This document shows positions 45,738 through 53,754 of a stretch of 64,000 nt of DNA, one piece after another (position 1 is the first letter of the stretch; each line of letters starts with the position of its first letter). The position numbers were made by a program, and so were the translations under genes. Source of the stretch: Bradyrhizobium sp. LHD-71 (GTDB lineage: Bacteria > Pseudomonadota > Alphaproteobacteria > Rhizobiales > Xanthobacteraceae); assembly GCF_031157255.1 (NCBI RefSeq), contig NZ_JAVIFX010000031.1, forward strand, positions 33,816-97,815, written 5' to 3'. A model generated the notes under the pieces. That model was not told where the DNA came from. It saw only the letters and a list, made by a program, of their open reading frames with translations, and searched no databases.

Positions 45738-47471
45738 TTAGTGATAGCTGCGCAGCTTTGCCAGCAGGACAATGACGGCGCATCCCAGCGCGAGCGAGAG
45801 CACCTTCCAGAACACCAGCGGATTGCGCTCCATAAGCGGCTTGAAGGATGAGCTCCGATAATTCTCCTTCGGATGGCGCAAATCGTGCAGATATTCCGAC
45901 AGCGCTTCATAACGCTTGAAGGGATCCGGATGCACCGCCCGTTCGAGCACGTCATCGATCCAAGCGGGCACATCCCGGTTTGAGTCGCGCGCCGAGGCGT
46001 ATCTCAGCCGCCGCTGTTGCGCTTTGGTGCGCGTTCGCGCCACCTGCGCGCCGTAAGGAAGCTTTCCGGTCAGCATCTGGTAGGTGATGACACCGAGCGA
46101 GAAGAGATCGGAGCGCGACGAGCCGCTTTCACCCAGAAAATACTCGGGCGCAGTGTATTGGGCCGTACCAAGAATGTCGTCACGCGCAAGCGGTGCCGCC
46201 TCGGCCACGCCCGCAACCCTGGTGGAACCGAAATCGATGATCTTCACCGTGCCGGCGCGATCGATCATGATGTTGTCCGGGCGGATGTCCTGATGCAGCA
46301 TCTCCATCCGGTGAAACGCGCGCAGGCCCCTGGCCATCTGTTCGGTGATATCACGGACCGTCTCAAGGCTCGGCCTCGGATTGTCGATCATCCATTGGGT
46401 CAAAGTCTGCCCATCGACGAACTCCGTGACAATGTAGAGGAAGTTGCGCTTGCGCTCCTGCATGAGGGGCTTCAGCACATGCGCGCTGTCGATGCGCCGC
46501 GCGACCCACTCCTCCATCATGAAGCGCTTCAGATAAGCTTCGTCGCCGCGCAGATCGAGCGAGGGGATTTTGATGATGACTTGCGTATCTGTCTCGATGT
46601 CGACGGCGAGATAGATATGGCTGCGGCTCGAGCCATGCACCTGGCGGACAATCCTGTAGCCGTCGAACACCGTCCGCGCTTCGAGCAGCGGCGGCAGCGG
46701 CAGCTCGGATGCGGATCCGACAATCTCGCTCGCCTGCCCGTCCGGCACCTCGTCGATCCGCACGACCTGGACGGTCAGGTTATCGTCGCTGCCGCGGTTG
46801 TAGGCCTCCTGAACGATGCTGCAGGCAACGTTATCGAGGTCCGTGCCGCCCTCCCCGATCGCATTTGCGATGAAGCGGGAGCCCACATAGTCATACACCC
46901 CGTCGGTCGCGAGCACGAATACGTCACCCTTGACCACCGGCAACGCCTGATAGTCGATCTCGATCTGCGGGTTCACGCCCATCGCCCGACTGAGATAGCT
47001 CTGCTCCGACGAAATGATCACCCGATGATCGTTGGTGAGCTGCTCCAGCGAATGGCCGTTGAGCCGATAGATCCGCGAATCTCCGACATGAAAGATGTGC
47101 GCAGTGGCGGACTTGATCACCATGGCGCTCAGTGTGCAGACATAGCCCTTGTCCTTGTCATAGGAGTATTGGCTACGCCGTGTCTGCGAATGCAGCCACG
47201 AATTGGTGGCGGCGATCACCCGTTGCGCCGAGGTCTTCACCGACCAGGATTCCGAGGTGCAGTAGTAATCGGTGAGGAAGCCTTTGACGGTCGATTCGGC
47301 TGCGATCCGTCCGACACTGGAGGAGCTGATACCGTCGGCGAGCACGACCGCAATGCCTTTCAGGCCGAGCAAGGGCTCGCGCGGAATCAGTACGCCGTGA
47401 AAATCCTGGTTGGCCTCCTTGCGGCCCTTGTCGGAATGCTGCCCAACGGAGATTTTCAGTTCGCGCGGCAT
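45738..47471 (-). CDS. Bifunctional PP2C-type phosphatase/Ser-Thr protein kinase with C-terminal TM helix
   Basis: The 577-residue protein fuses a PP2C phosphatase (about 5-240) to a Hanks-type kinase (about 270-530). PP2C metal residues are in NQD (21-23), LADGIS, HVGDSR (130s), LATDG (188-191) and SDDN (228-231). The kinase keeps Lys301 (VIIK), catalytic HQDIRPDN (393-400) and DFG (413-415), but the Gly-rich loop is weak (VHGSSRSH). A TM helix is at 553-571. It follows nirB-nirD and the FNT channel. In Pseudomonas aeruginosa PAO1 a kinase gene of the same kind (PA1782) sits beside nirB-nirD and nasA. A regulatory role in nitrite or nitrate assimilation is inferred from this context. Confidence 0.92.
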   Translation of the reverse strand: MPRELKISVGQHSDKGRKEANQDFHGVLIPREPLLGLKGIAVVLADGISSSSVGRIAAESTVKGFLTDYYCTSESWSVKTSAQRVIAATNSWLHSQTRRSQYSYDKDKGYVCTLSAMVIKSATAHIFHVGDSRIYRLNGHSLEQLTNDHRVIISSEQSYLSRAMGVNPQIEIDYQALPVVKGDVFVLATDGVYDYVGSRFIANAIGEGGTDLDNVACSIVQEAYNRGSDDNLTVQVVRIDEVPDGQASEIVGSASELPLPPLLEARTVFDGYRIVRQVHGSSRSHIYLAVDIETDTQVIIKIPSLDLRGDEAYLKRFMMEEWVARRIDSAHVLKPLMQERKRNFLYIVTEFVDGQTLTQWMIDNPRPSLETVRDITEQMARGLRAFHRMEMLHQDIRPDNIMIDRAGTVKIIDFGSTRVAGVAEAAPLARDDILGTAQYTAPEYFLGESGSSRSDLFSLGVITYQMLTGKLPYGAQVARTRTKAQQRRLRYASARDSNRDVPAWIDDVLERAVHPDPFKRYEALSEYLHDLRHPKENYRSSSFKPLMERNPLVFWKVLSLALGCAVIVLLAKLRSYH

Positions 47472-47583
47472 CGGATGCCAATACTCTCCGTGTCACAACG
47501 GGCATAGCCGTTCGAAGGTCTGGCCCTGCTTCACTCGCCCGGCACCTTGCCGCTCTGCTCCAGAAGACACGGCATCCTTGAGC

Positions 47584-47613
47584 GACATCACCGGGTCAAG
47601 TCCCGGCGATGTC
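47584..47613. promoter_or_regulatory. Intercistronic hairpin between FNT channel and kinase genes
   Basis: GACATC-A-CCGGG, TCAAGT and CCCGG-C-GATGTC form a stem of about 12 bp with one A-C mismatch. It lies in the 168-bp gap between the channel stop and the kinase start, so it could reduce expression of the kinase relative to the nitrite genes. An extra 17-base fragment of the NirD-type repeat (GGCATAGCCGTTCGAAG) is at 47501-47517. Confidence 0.5.
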
Positions 47614-47639
47614 ATTGCTTGTGGTTCTGAGCCCGGCGC

Positions 47640-48494
47640 TCAGCGCGAGGCGAACGAGCGGCGCAGTGGTTCTGCTCCCACTTCCTGCAGTTCGCGCTTC
47701 GGCGCGGTGCGGACGTGCGTGGCATACAGCGTCAGCCCGGTGAACGACAGGCCGCCGACCAGGTTGCCGACCACGGTCGGGATCTCGTTCCAGATCAGGT
47801 AATCCATGATCGAGTATTTGCCGCCCATCAGCAGGCCCGACGGAAACAGGAACATGTTGACGATCGAGTGCTCGAACGTCATCGCGAAGAACACCATGAT
47901 CGGCATCCACATGGCGATCACCTTGCCGGAAACCGTGGTGGAGATCATTGCGCCGACCACACCGGTCGAAACCATCCAGTTGCAGAGCACGCCGCGCACG
48001 AACAGCGTCAGCATGCCGGCCGCACCGTGCTGGGCATAGCCGAGCGTGCGTCCCTCGCCGATGCCGGCAATCACCTGGCCGACCTTGTCGGGCGGCGACG
48101 AGAAGCCGAAGGTGTAGACGATCGCCATCAGCAGCGCGACGGTGAATGCGCCCGCGAAATTGCCGATGAAAACCAGGCCCCAGTTGCGCAGAACACCTTT
48201 CAGCGTCACGCCGGGACGCTTGTCGATCAACGCCAGCGGCGTCAGCACGAACACACCGGTCAGAAGATCGAACCCGAGCAGGTACAGCATGCAGAAACCG
48301 ACGGGGAACAGAATCGCGCCGATGATCGGATAGCCGGTCTGCACCGTGACCATCACCGCAAACGCCGCGGCAAGCGAAAGGATGGCGCCGGCCATATAGG
48401 CGCGGATCACCGTATCGCGACTGGACATAAAGATCTTGGACTCACCGGCGTCGACCATCTTGGTGACGAATTCCGAAGGTACGAGATAGGCCAT
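47640..48494 (-). CDS. Formate/nitrite transporter (FNT) family protein
   Basis: The 284-residue protein has about six TM helices in the FNT pattern: LFPVGFCMLYLLGFDLLTG, a central MTFEHSIVNMFLFP motif with the conserved pore His, and NWGLVFIGNFAGAF. It lies between nirD (46 bp before its start) and the kinase gene, so nitrite is its most likely substrate, as for NirC. It may run in either direction. A ribosome binding site AGGGGAAC precedes the ATG. The C-terminus is a short hydrophilic cytoplasmic tail (ELQEVGAEPLRRSFASR). Confidence 0.93.
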   Translation of the reverse strand: MAYLVPSEFVTKMVDAGESKIFMSSRDTVIRAYMAGAILSLAAAFAVMVTVQTGYPIIGAILFPVGFCMLYLLGFDLLTGVFVLTPLALIDKRPGVTLKGVLRNWGLVFIGNFAGAFTVALLMAIVYTFGFSSPPDKVGQVIAGIGEGRTLGYAQHGAAGMLTLFVRGVLCNWMVSTGVVGAMISTTVSGKVIAMWMPIMVFFAMTFEHSIVNMFLFPSGLLMGGKYSIMDYLIWNEIPTVVGNLVGGLSFTGLTLYATHVRTAPKRELQEVGAEPLRRSFASR

Positions 48495-48540
48495 TCAAAG
48501 TTCCCCTTTGATCCCTTAGGTAAAATGGAAATGCGGACGT

Positions 48541-48927
48541 TCACGGCGCCGCAGCAACACTCATGTCGAGATAGATCCGGCCGTTCTCGAGCTTGACCGG
48601 AAAGCTTCGCGCGCAGCCCTTGTCAGCACCGGTCGCCTCTCCGTCATCGAGATTGATGATCCAGTTGTGAAGCGGACACGTCACTTTGCGGCCGTGCACG
48701 ATGCCGTCGCTCAACGGTCCGCCCTTGTGCGGGCAGCGGTTCTCGAGCGCGAACACCTCGTCGTTGGCTGTGCGGAAGATCGCGATTTCACGACGCGGCG
48801 TCTTCACCCGGCGCGAACCGCGTACGGGAATCTCCTGCAACGACCCCACGTCGAACCAGAAATCGGCGGTCTTTTGCGGCATAGCCGTTCGAAGAACGGC
48901 GTCGCTTCGCTCGCTTATGGCGTTCAT
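48541..48927 (-). CDS. nirD: Nitrite reductase (NADH) small subunit NirD
   Basis: The 128-residue protein is a Rieske-type NirD: CPHKGGPLSDGIVHG and CPLHNWIINLDDGEATG give the complete Cys-x-His and Cys-x2-His ligand set, which enterobacterial NirD lacks. The start at 48927 overlaps the nirB stop (ATGA) and has GGAAG seven bases upstream inside nirB. About the first 16 residues, up to MPQKTADFWF, are encoded by a dispersed palindromic repeat. An internal ATG at 48882 would remove them but has no ribosome binding site. It supports NirB in reducing nitrite to ammonium in the cytoplasm. Confidence 0.92.
   Translation of the reverse strand: MNAISERSDAVLRTAMPQKTADFWFDVGSLQEIPVRGSRRVKTPRREIAIFRTANDEVFALENRCPHKGGPLSDGIVHGRKVTCPLHNWIINLDDGEATGADKGCARSFPVKLENGRIYLDMSVAAAP
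48878..48917. repeat. Palindromic repeat inside the 5' end of nirD
   Basis: GGCATAGCCGTTCGAAGAAC then GGCGTCGCTTCGCTC (plus strand) is nearly identical to 61327-61361 (GGCATGGCCGTTCGAAGAAC then GGCGTCGCTTCGCTC), one base different over 35. The part GCCGTTC/GAACGGC is itself a palindrome. A 17-base part is also at 47501. In nirD it is in frame and without stop codons. Confidence 0.85.
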
Positions 48928-51407
48928 TCGGCGGCTTCCGGCATGATGATGTTGAGAGCGGCGAGCGGCATGAACTCGTGGAGTTCGCGGCCTGCGGCGC
49001 GCTCGGCCCACGGGTCCCTGCGTACGGCGCGCTGCGACGCTTCGAAGCGCGCGACCAATGCGCGGCGGCCTTCGTGATCGTCCATGATCGCAGCGCGAAT
49101 CTTCTCGATGCCAGTCTTTTCGACCCACTTGTAGACGCGATCGAGGTAGCCGGCCTGCTCGCGATAGAGCTGCATTACCGCCGCGACATGTTCGATCGCT
49201 TCCTCTTCCGTCGCCACATGGCCCAGCAGGTCCGTAGCGCGGACATGCAGTCCGGCCGCCCCGGCAATGTGGATGTCGTAACCGGACTCGACGCAGATGA
49301 TGCCGATGTCCTTCACCGTGGCTTCAGCGCAGTTGCGCGGACAGCCCGAGACGGCGAGCTTGACCTTGTGCGGTGTCCAGGAGCCGCAAAGATATCGCTC
49401 CAGCTTGACACCAAGGCCGGTGGAATCCTGCGTTCCAAACCGGCACCACTCGCTGCCGACACAGGTCTTCACCGTACGCAGACCTTTGGCGTAAGCCTGA
49501 CCCGACACGAGACCCGCAGCGTTGAGCTGCGCCCAGACCGCGGGCAGATCCTCTTTGCGTACCCCGAGCAGGTCGATCCGCTGGCCGCCGGTCACCTTGA
49601 CGGTCGGGATCTTGAACTTGTCGGCGACATCGGCAATCGCACGCAGTTCGTCCGGCGTCGTCAGACCGCCCCACATCCGCGGCACGACGGAGAAGGTGCC
49701 GTCCTTCTGGATGTTGGCATGCACGCGCTCGTTGACGAAACGCGATTGCGGATCGTCGCGGTAGTCGAACGGCCATGCACACAACAGGTAGTAGTTGAGA
49801 GCCGGACGACAGGACGAGCAGCCGCACGAGGTTTTCCAGCCGAGTTCCTGCATGACGGCTGGAACGGACTTCAACTCTTTCGACAGAATAAAGCCGCGGA
49901 CCTCCTCGTGCGTCAGGTCTGTGCACTTGCACATCGGCTTGCGCGCCGCCGCGGCGTAGCCAGCGCCAAGCGTCGCCATCAGCAGCGCTTCGACCTTCGA
50001 GGTGCACTGACCGCAGGAGGCGGACGCCTTGGTGCCGCTGCGCACATCGTCGATCGTCGTCAGGCCGCGCGCGGTGATCGCCTGGGTGATTGTCCCCTTG
50101 CAGACGCCGTTGCAGCCGCAGATTTCCGCATCATCCGACAGGTTCGCGACCAGGGTGACCGGATCGAGCGGCGCGCCGCCGCCCTGATAGGCCTGACCGA
50201 AGATCAGCGTGTCGTGCATCTTCGTGACGTCGGTCCCCTTTTTCAGGAGATCGAAATACCAGCCGCCATCTGCCGTATCGCCGTAGAGCACCGCGCCGAC
50301 GATGCGATTATCACGCAGGACGACGCGCTTGTAGACGCCGCGTGACGGATCACGCAGCACGATCTCGTCCTTCTCGTCGCCTTCGGAAAAATCACCGGCC
50401 GAGAACAGGTCGACGCCGGTCACCTTCAGCTTGGTTGACGTGGCAGAGCCGGTATAGCCCGCCACCTCCTCGCCTGCGAGCGTTGCCGCCAGCGTCTTTG
50501 CCATGTCGTACAGCGGCGCCACGAGGCCGTAGCACTGTCCGCGATGCTCGACGCACTCGCCGACGGCGAAGATATTGTCGTCGCTGGTCTTCAGATGATC
50601 GTCCACCACGAGGCCGCGCTTGACCTCGAGGCCTGCATCTTTCGCAAGCGCGACGTTGGGACGAATGCCGACCGCCATCACGACGAGATCGGCAGGCAGC
50701 GTCCGGCCATCCTCAAGCCGCACCGCCTCGACCTTGCTGTCGCCGATAACGGCCTGAGTGTTGGCCGCGGTGAGGATCTCAATGCCGCGCTTCTCGATCG
50801 CACGCTGCAACAAGTAAGCGGCGTTGGGATCAAGCTGGCGTTCCATCAGCGTCGGCATCAGATGCACGACGGTGGTCTTCATGCCCTTGGTGGCGAGCCC
50901 GGCAGCCGCCTCGAGCCCGAGCAGGCCGCCACCGATCACGACGGCGCTCCCCCCGCCCGCTGCGGTAGCAAGCATCGCGTTCACGTCGTCGAGATCGCGG
51001 AACGTGACGACACCTGGCAGTTCGGCGCCCGGCACGGGAATGAGGATCGGCTTCGAACCCGTTGCGATGATCAACGCATCGTAAGGAACCGTGTCTCCCG
51101 CTTCAGTCCGAACCGTCCGCTGCGCGCGGTCAATCGCCACCACCGGCTCGCCCTTGCGCAGACTGATGTTGTGCTTTGCGTACCAGGCATCGTCGTGGAC
51201 AATGATCGCGTCGAAGTCTTTCTCGCCGGCGAGTACCGGCGAGAGCATGATGCGATCGTAGTTGACGCGTGGTTCGGCGCCGAAAATGGTGACGTCGTAA
51301 CGATCCGGCGCGCGCGCAAAAAGCTCTTCCAGTACGCGTCCGGCTGCCATCCCGTTGCCGACGACGACCAGCTTCTTCTTGATCGAGTGTTCTGCCTGCA
51401 TTGCCAT
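48924..51407 (-). CDS. nirB: Nitrite reductase (NADH) large subunit NirB
   Basis: The 827-residue protein matches NirB in length and domain order. An FAD/NAD oxidoreductase half starts KKLVVVGNGMAAGRVLEEL and has AVVIGGGLLGLEAAAGLATK. A BFD-like [2Fe-2S] region follows (ICGCNGVCKGTI and SCGQCTSKV), then the sulfite/nitrite reductase half with the siroheme/[4Fe-4S] ligands in TCVGSEWCRFGTQDS and SGCPRNCAEA. It reduces nitrite to ammonium with NADH in the cytoplasm. Two ATGs (51407 and 51401) are possible. A sigma-54-type promoter lies 178-193 bp upstream, and nirD overlaps the stop by four bases. No nitrate reductase gene is in the window. Confidence 0.96.
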   Translation of the reverse strand: MAMQAEHSIKKKLVVVGNGMAAGRVLEELFARAPDRYDVTIFGAEPRVNYDRIMLSPVLAGEKDFDAIIVHDDAWYAKHNISLRKGEPVVAIDRAQRTVRTEAGDTVPYDALIIATGSKPILIPVPGAELPGVVTFRDLDDVNAMLATAAGGGSAVVIGGGLLGLEAAAGLATKGMKTTVVHLMPTLMERQLDPNAAYLLQRAIEKRGIEILTAANTQAVIGDSKVEAVRLEDGRTLPADLVVMAVGIRPNVALAKDAGLEVKRGLVVDDHLKTSDDNIFAVGECVEHRGQCYGLVAPLYDMAKTLAATLAGEEVAGYTGSATSTKLKVTGVDLFSAGDFSEGDEKDEIVLRDPSRGVYKRVVLRDNRIVGAVLYGDTADGGWYFDLLKKGTDVTKMHDTLIFGQAYQGGGAPLDPVTLVANLSDDAEICGCNGVCKGTITQAITARGLTTIDDVRSGTKASASCGQCTSKVEALLMATLGAGYAAAARKPMCKCTDLTHEEVRGFILSKELKSVPAVMQELGWKTSCGCSSCRPALNYYLLCAWPFDYRDDPQSRFVNERVHANIQKDGTFSVVPRMWGGLTTPDELRAIADVADKFKIPTVKVTGGQRIDLLGVRKEDLPAVWAQLNAAGLVSGQAYAKGLRTVKTCVGSEWCRFGTQDSTGLGVKLERYLCGSWTPHKVKLAVSGCPRNCAEATVKDIGIICVESGYDIHIAGAAGLHVRATDLLGHVATEEEAIEHVAAVMQLYREQAGYLDRVYKWVEKTGIEKIRAAIMDDHEGRRALVARFEASQRAVRRDPWAERAAGRELHEFMPLAALNIIMPEAAE

Positions 51408-51441
51408 CCCGTTTTCCGACCGTGTCCGATGGAAAACAGGG
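51408..51441 (-). promoter_or_regulatory. Leader hairpin at the nirB start codon
   Basis: In the mRNA sense, CCCTGTTTTCC and GGAAAACGGG pair around a 13-base loop, ending at the nirB ATG. It would overlap the ribosome binding region and could control translation, or be a protein-binding element such as a NasT-type leader target. The pairing is visible; the role is inferred. Confidence 0.45.
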
Positions 51442-51584
51442 ACGTGCAGCCATACGACATGGCATCACGACGAGCGCGCCAAGCTTCCTTCAATCAAGGT
51501 GGCTTCGGGCTGTCCCTGCGCTTCGGCCGGCTCTGGCCAAAGCAATCCGGCGGACGGCGGTCGTCGTTGACTGAAATCTTTCTA

Positions 51585-51600
51585 AGCAAGCGATGTGCCA
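51585..51600 (-). promoter_or_regulatory. Sigma-54 (RpoN) promoter for nirB-nirD
   Basis: The minus strand reads TGGCAC, five bases, then TTGCT, a perfect match to the -24/-12 consensus with GG and GC ten bases apart. The start of transcription would fall near 51573, giving a leader of about 165 nt before nirB. RpoN promoters with NtrC-type activators are the normal control for nitrogen-assimilation genes, so the match and the gene agree. Confidence 0.78.
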
Positions 51601-51690
51601 GCACCCATGAGCAGCACAATCCGCTGAAAACAAACGAGAATATTCTTAATCGCAGCCCCTGCGTGCGAAATCACCGCTGCTGCTTGTTTG

Positions 51691-51708
51691 TGCAACTGCT
51701 CAGGTGCA
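51691..51708. promoter_or_regulatory. Possible NtrC-type enhancer dyad
   Basis: TGCAAC and GGTGCA with six bases between resemble the NtrC dyad (TGCACY-N5-RGTGCA), one base longer than consensus. It is about 90 bases upstream of the sigma-54 element, the usual distance for an enhancer. The region lies between the nirB promoter and the end of the MFS gene. Confidence 0.35.
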
Positions 51709-51740
51709 TTGCAGCATGCTGCCTAGCGGGCTGGCAGGCA

Positions 51741-52967
51741 CTATGCCGTCTGCAGTCGCATCGTCCGCGATGGCTGTGGCGGGAAGGCAAGCGCGATCAG
51801 CACGGCGCCGAATGCGACAGCGAACGAGCCGATATAAAGCCACGCGTAGGTGCCGAGATTATCGAACACCCAGCCGCCGGCCCACGGACCGAACGCCATG
51901 CCGATGCAGGACACCATCGTCGCCGCGCCCAGCACGGTCCCCATGATCTGCTGACCGAAATATTCGCGCGCCAGCACGGCGTAGAGCGGCATCACGCCGC
52001 CATAGGCGGTGCCGAACACGACTGCCAGCGCATAGAACTCGCCCAGCCTGCTGACGAACAGATACGAACCAATGGCGAGGGCCTGCACCAGCAGGCCGGC
52101 AACGAGCACGCGCTTGACGCCAAATCGATCGGCAAGAATGCCGAGCAGCAGCCGGCCGCCGAGACCGGCCAGTCCCTCGACGCTGTAGATGCTGACCGCA
52201 GCCATCGCCGGAATGCCGCAGATCATGGCGTAGCTCACCATATGAAAGATGGGGCCCCAGTGCGCCGAGCAGCACAACGCAAAGGTGGCCGTGAGCACGA
52301 TGAATTGCGGAGAACGAAAGGCCGCCGCGACCGACATGCCGCCATCGCCCGCCGACTCCGGTGCAGCGGTTGCGTCGGCTGCCGCAGCGGTTGGCGGCAC
52401 AGCGGCGGTCGGACGACGCACCAGCATCCCGGCCGGGATCAACAGCACCCACGCGCCGATGCCGATCATCAGCATGGCAAACTGCCAGTCGTAAGCCGAG
52501 ATCAGCCAGCGCGCGAATGGCGAGATCGTCATCGGCGCCACGCCGACGCCCGCCGACACCAGCGACACCGCGAGGCTGCGATGCGTATTGAACCACATGG
52601 TGGTCGCTGAAATCAGCGGTGCGAAGAAAGCACCGGACGCAACGCCGACGAGAACGCCGTAAGTCAATTGGAATTCAAGCAGCGACGTGGCGCGGCTCGC
52701 AAGCACGAGTCCCAGGCCGAGCAGAGCCGAACCGGCCAGCACCACGGGACGCGGGCCGAAGCGATCGCTCGCCGCTCCCCAGGCAAACGACGCGATGCCC
52801 ATGGCGAGGAAGTCCAGCGTCATCGCGCTCGAGATGCCGGTGCGCGACCATCCCGTTGCCGCCGCCATCGGATCAAGAAACACCGCCAGCGAAAACATCG
52901 CGCCGACGGCGACGCATGTCATCAATGCTCCGATAGCGACAAGCAGCCAGCGATAGGACAAGATCAT
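51741..52967 (-). CDS. MFS transporter (monocarboxylate/OFA-like)
   Basis: The start is the ATG at 52967 (MILSYRWLLVAIGALMTC), overlapping the TetR stop as ATGA; an open frame continues upstream only through the TetR gene. The 408-residue protein has twelve hydrophobic helices with the MFS loop between helices 2 and 3 (GAASDRFGPRPVVLAG) and a second half starting after the Ala-rich loop at about 195-215. It includes LGGRLLLGILADRFGVKRVL. With the TetR repressor it probably expels or imports a small organic acid or drug-like compound. The substrate is unknown. Confidence 0.92.
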   Translation of the reverse strand: MILSYRWLLVAIGALMTCVAVGAMFSLAVFLDPMAAATGWSRTGISSAMTLDFLAMGIASFAWGAASDRFGPRPVVLAGSALLGLGLVLASRATSLLEFQLTYGVLVGVASGAFFAPLISATTMWFNTHRSLAVSLVSAGVGVAPMTISPFARWLISAYDWQFAMLMIGIGAWVLLIPAGMLVRRPTAAVPPTAAAADATAAPESAGDGGMSVAAAFRSPQFIVLTATFALCCSAHWGPIFHMVSYAMICGIPAMAAVSIYSVEGLAGLGGRLLLGILADRFGVKRVLVAGLLVQALAIGSYLFVSRLGEFYALAVVFGTAYGGVMPLYAVLAREYFGQQIMGTVLGAATMVSCIGMAFGPWAGGWVFDNLGTYAWLYIGSFAVAFGAVLIALAFPPQPSRTMRLQTA

Positions 52968-53587
52968 ATCTCGGCATTCCCGTTTTCGCGGAACAGCAGT
53001 TCGATGTAGCGCCGCAGATGGTCGACGGAGTCGGCCGCAACCTTCGCCTGCCCCTCCGCCTTGGCGAGGATGAAAGCGCCCTGCAGAACCACTTGCGTAT
53101 GGCGCGCGAGGCTCGTTGCCGTCCAATCCGACCGGACGCGATACTTGCGCATTGCCGCGGTGATCACCGGCGTCAGCCAGGCCGTATGCTCCGCAATCGC
53201 GCGCTCGCACGCGTCGCTCAGATTCGGATGCGTCGCGTACGTCTCCTGGATCACGGTGCCCGCGAAGCACGTGTAATTGGCTGCATCGCCTCCGAGCAGC
53301 GACTTGCGAAAGTCGATATAGGCTAGGATGCGCTCGAGCGGATCGGCGATGTCGTTGAACTCGGCGCGGTTGAACAAGCGTTCGGCCTTTTCGCGCCAAT
53401 GGTCGGCCGCAGCCAGCGCCAGATCTTCCTTGCTGTCGAAATGGTGAAAGAAGCTGCCCTTGGTGACCCCTGCTTCGGCGCAAACGTCTTCGACCCTGGT
53501 CGCGGAATAACCCTTCCTGCGCACGACCGTCAGCGTCGCGTCGAGCAGCTTTGTCTTCGACTGATGAGGCGCCTCGGGCATGGTCAC
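52964..53587 (-). CDS. TetR family transcriptional regulator
   Basis: The 207-residue protein has a TetR HTH at about 10-58 (KLLDATLTVVRRKGYSATRV, then VCAEAGVTKGSFFHHFDSKE), followed by a TetR_C-type ligand region. Met3 is a possible alternative start (MPEAPHQSKTK). It is first in a two-gene unit with the MFS gene, and a 26-bp palindrome lies 14 bp upstream of its ATG, consistent with autorepression. The effector is unknown. Confidence 0.93.
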   Translation of the reverse strand: MTMPEAPHQSKTKLLDATLTVVRRKGYSATRVEDVCAEAGVTKGSFFHHFDSKEDLALAAADHWREKAERLFNRAEFNDIADPLERILAYIDFRKSLLGGDAANYTCFAGTVIQETYATHPNLSDACERAIAEHTAWLTPVITAAMRKYRVRSDWTATSLARHTQVVLQGAFILAKAEGQAKVAADSVDHLRRYIELLFRENGNAEI

Positions 53588-53600
53588 AGCCTCCCGCCGC

Positions 53601-53626
53601 CTCCATACCCACTAGTTGGTATGGAG
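53601..53626. promoter_or_regulatory. TetR operator palindrome
   Basis: Arms CTCCATACC (53601-53609) and GGTATGGAG (53618-53626) are perfect complements around CACTAGTT, whose core ACTAGT is also palindromic. This is the length and symmetry of TetR-family operators. It lies between the TetR gene and the 53755 gene, and could control both directions. Confidence 0.7.
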
Positions 53627-53754
53627 TCAAGCTTGCAAACTGCAAACTGAGCGATCGGGAATCGGGTGGGTGCATGGCAGTGAATTTCCTAGGTGAGCAT
53701 CACCGGCCGCAAAGGCTGTCGCAGCAACACGTCGGGCAAGTTGAGAGGTGCGCG

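Noticed and set aside
49000..50345. A long open frame antisense to nirB
   Set aside because: Overlaps a gene with a full set of NirB motifs; composition typical of a shadow.
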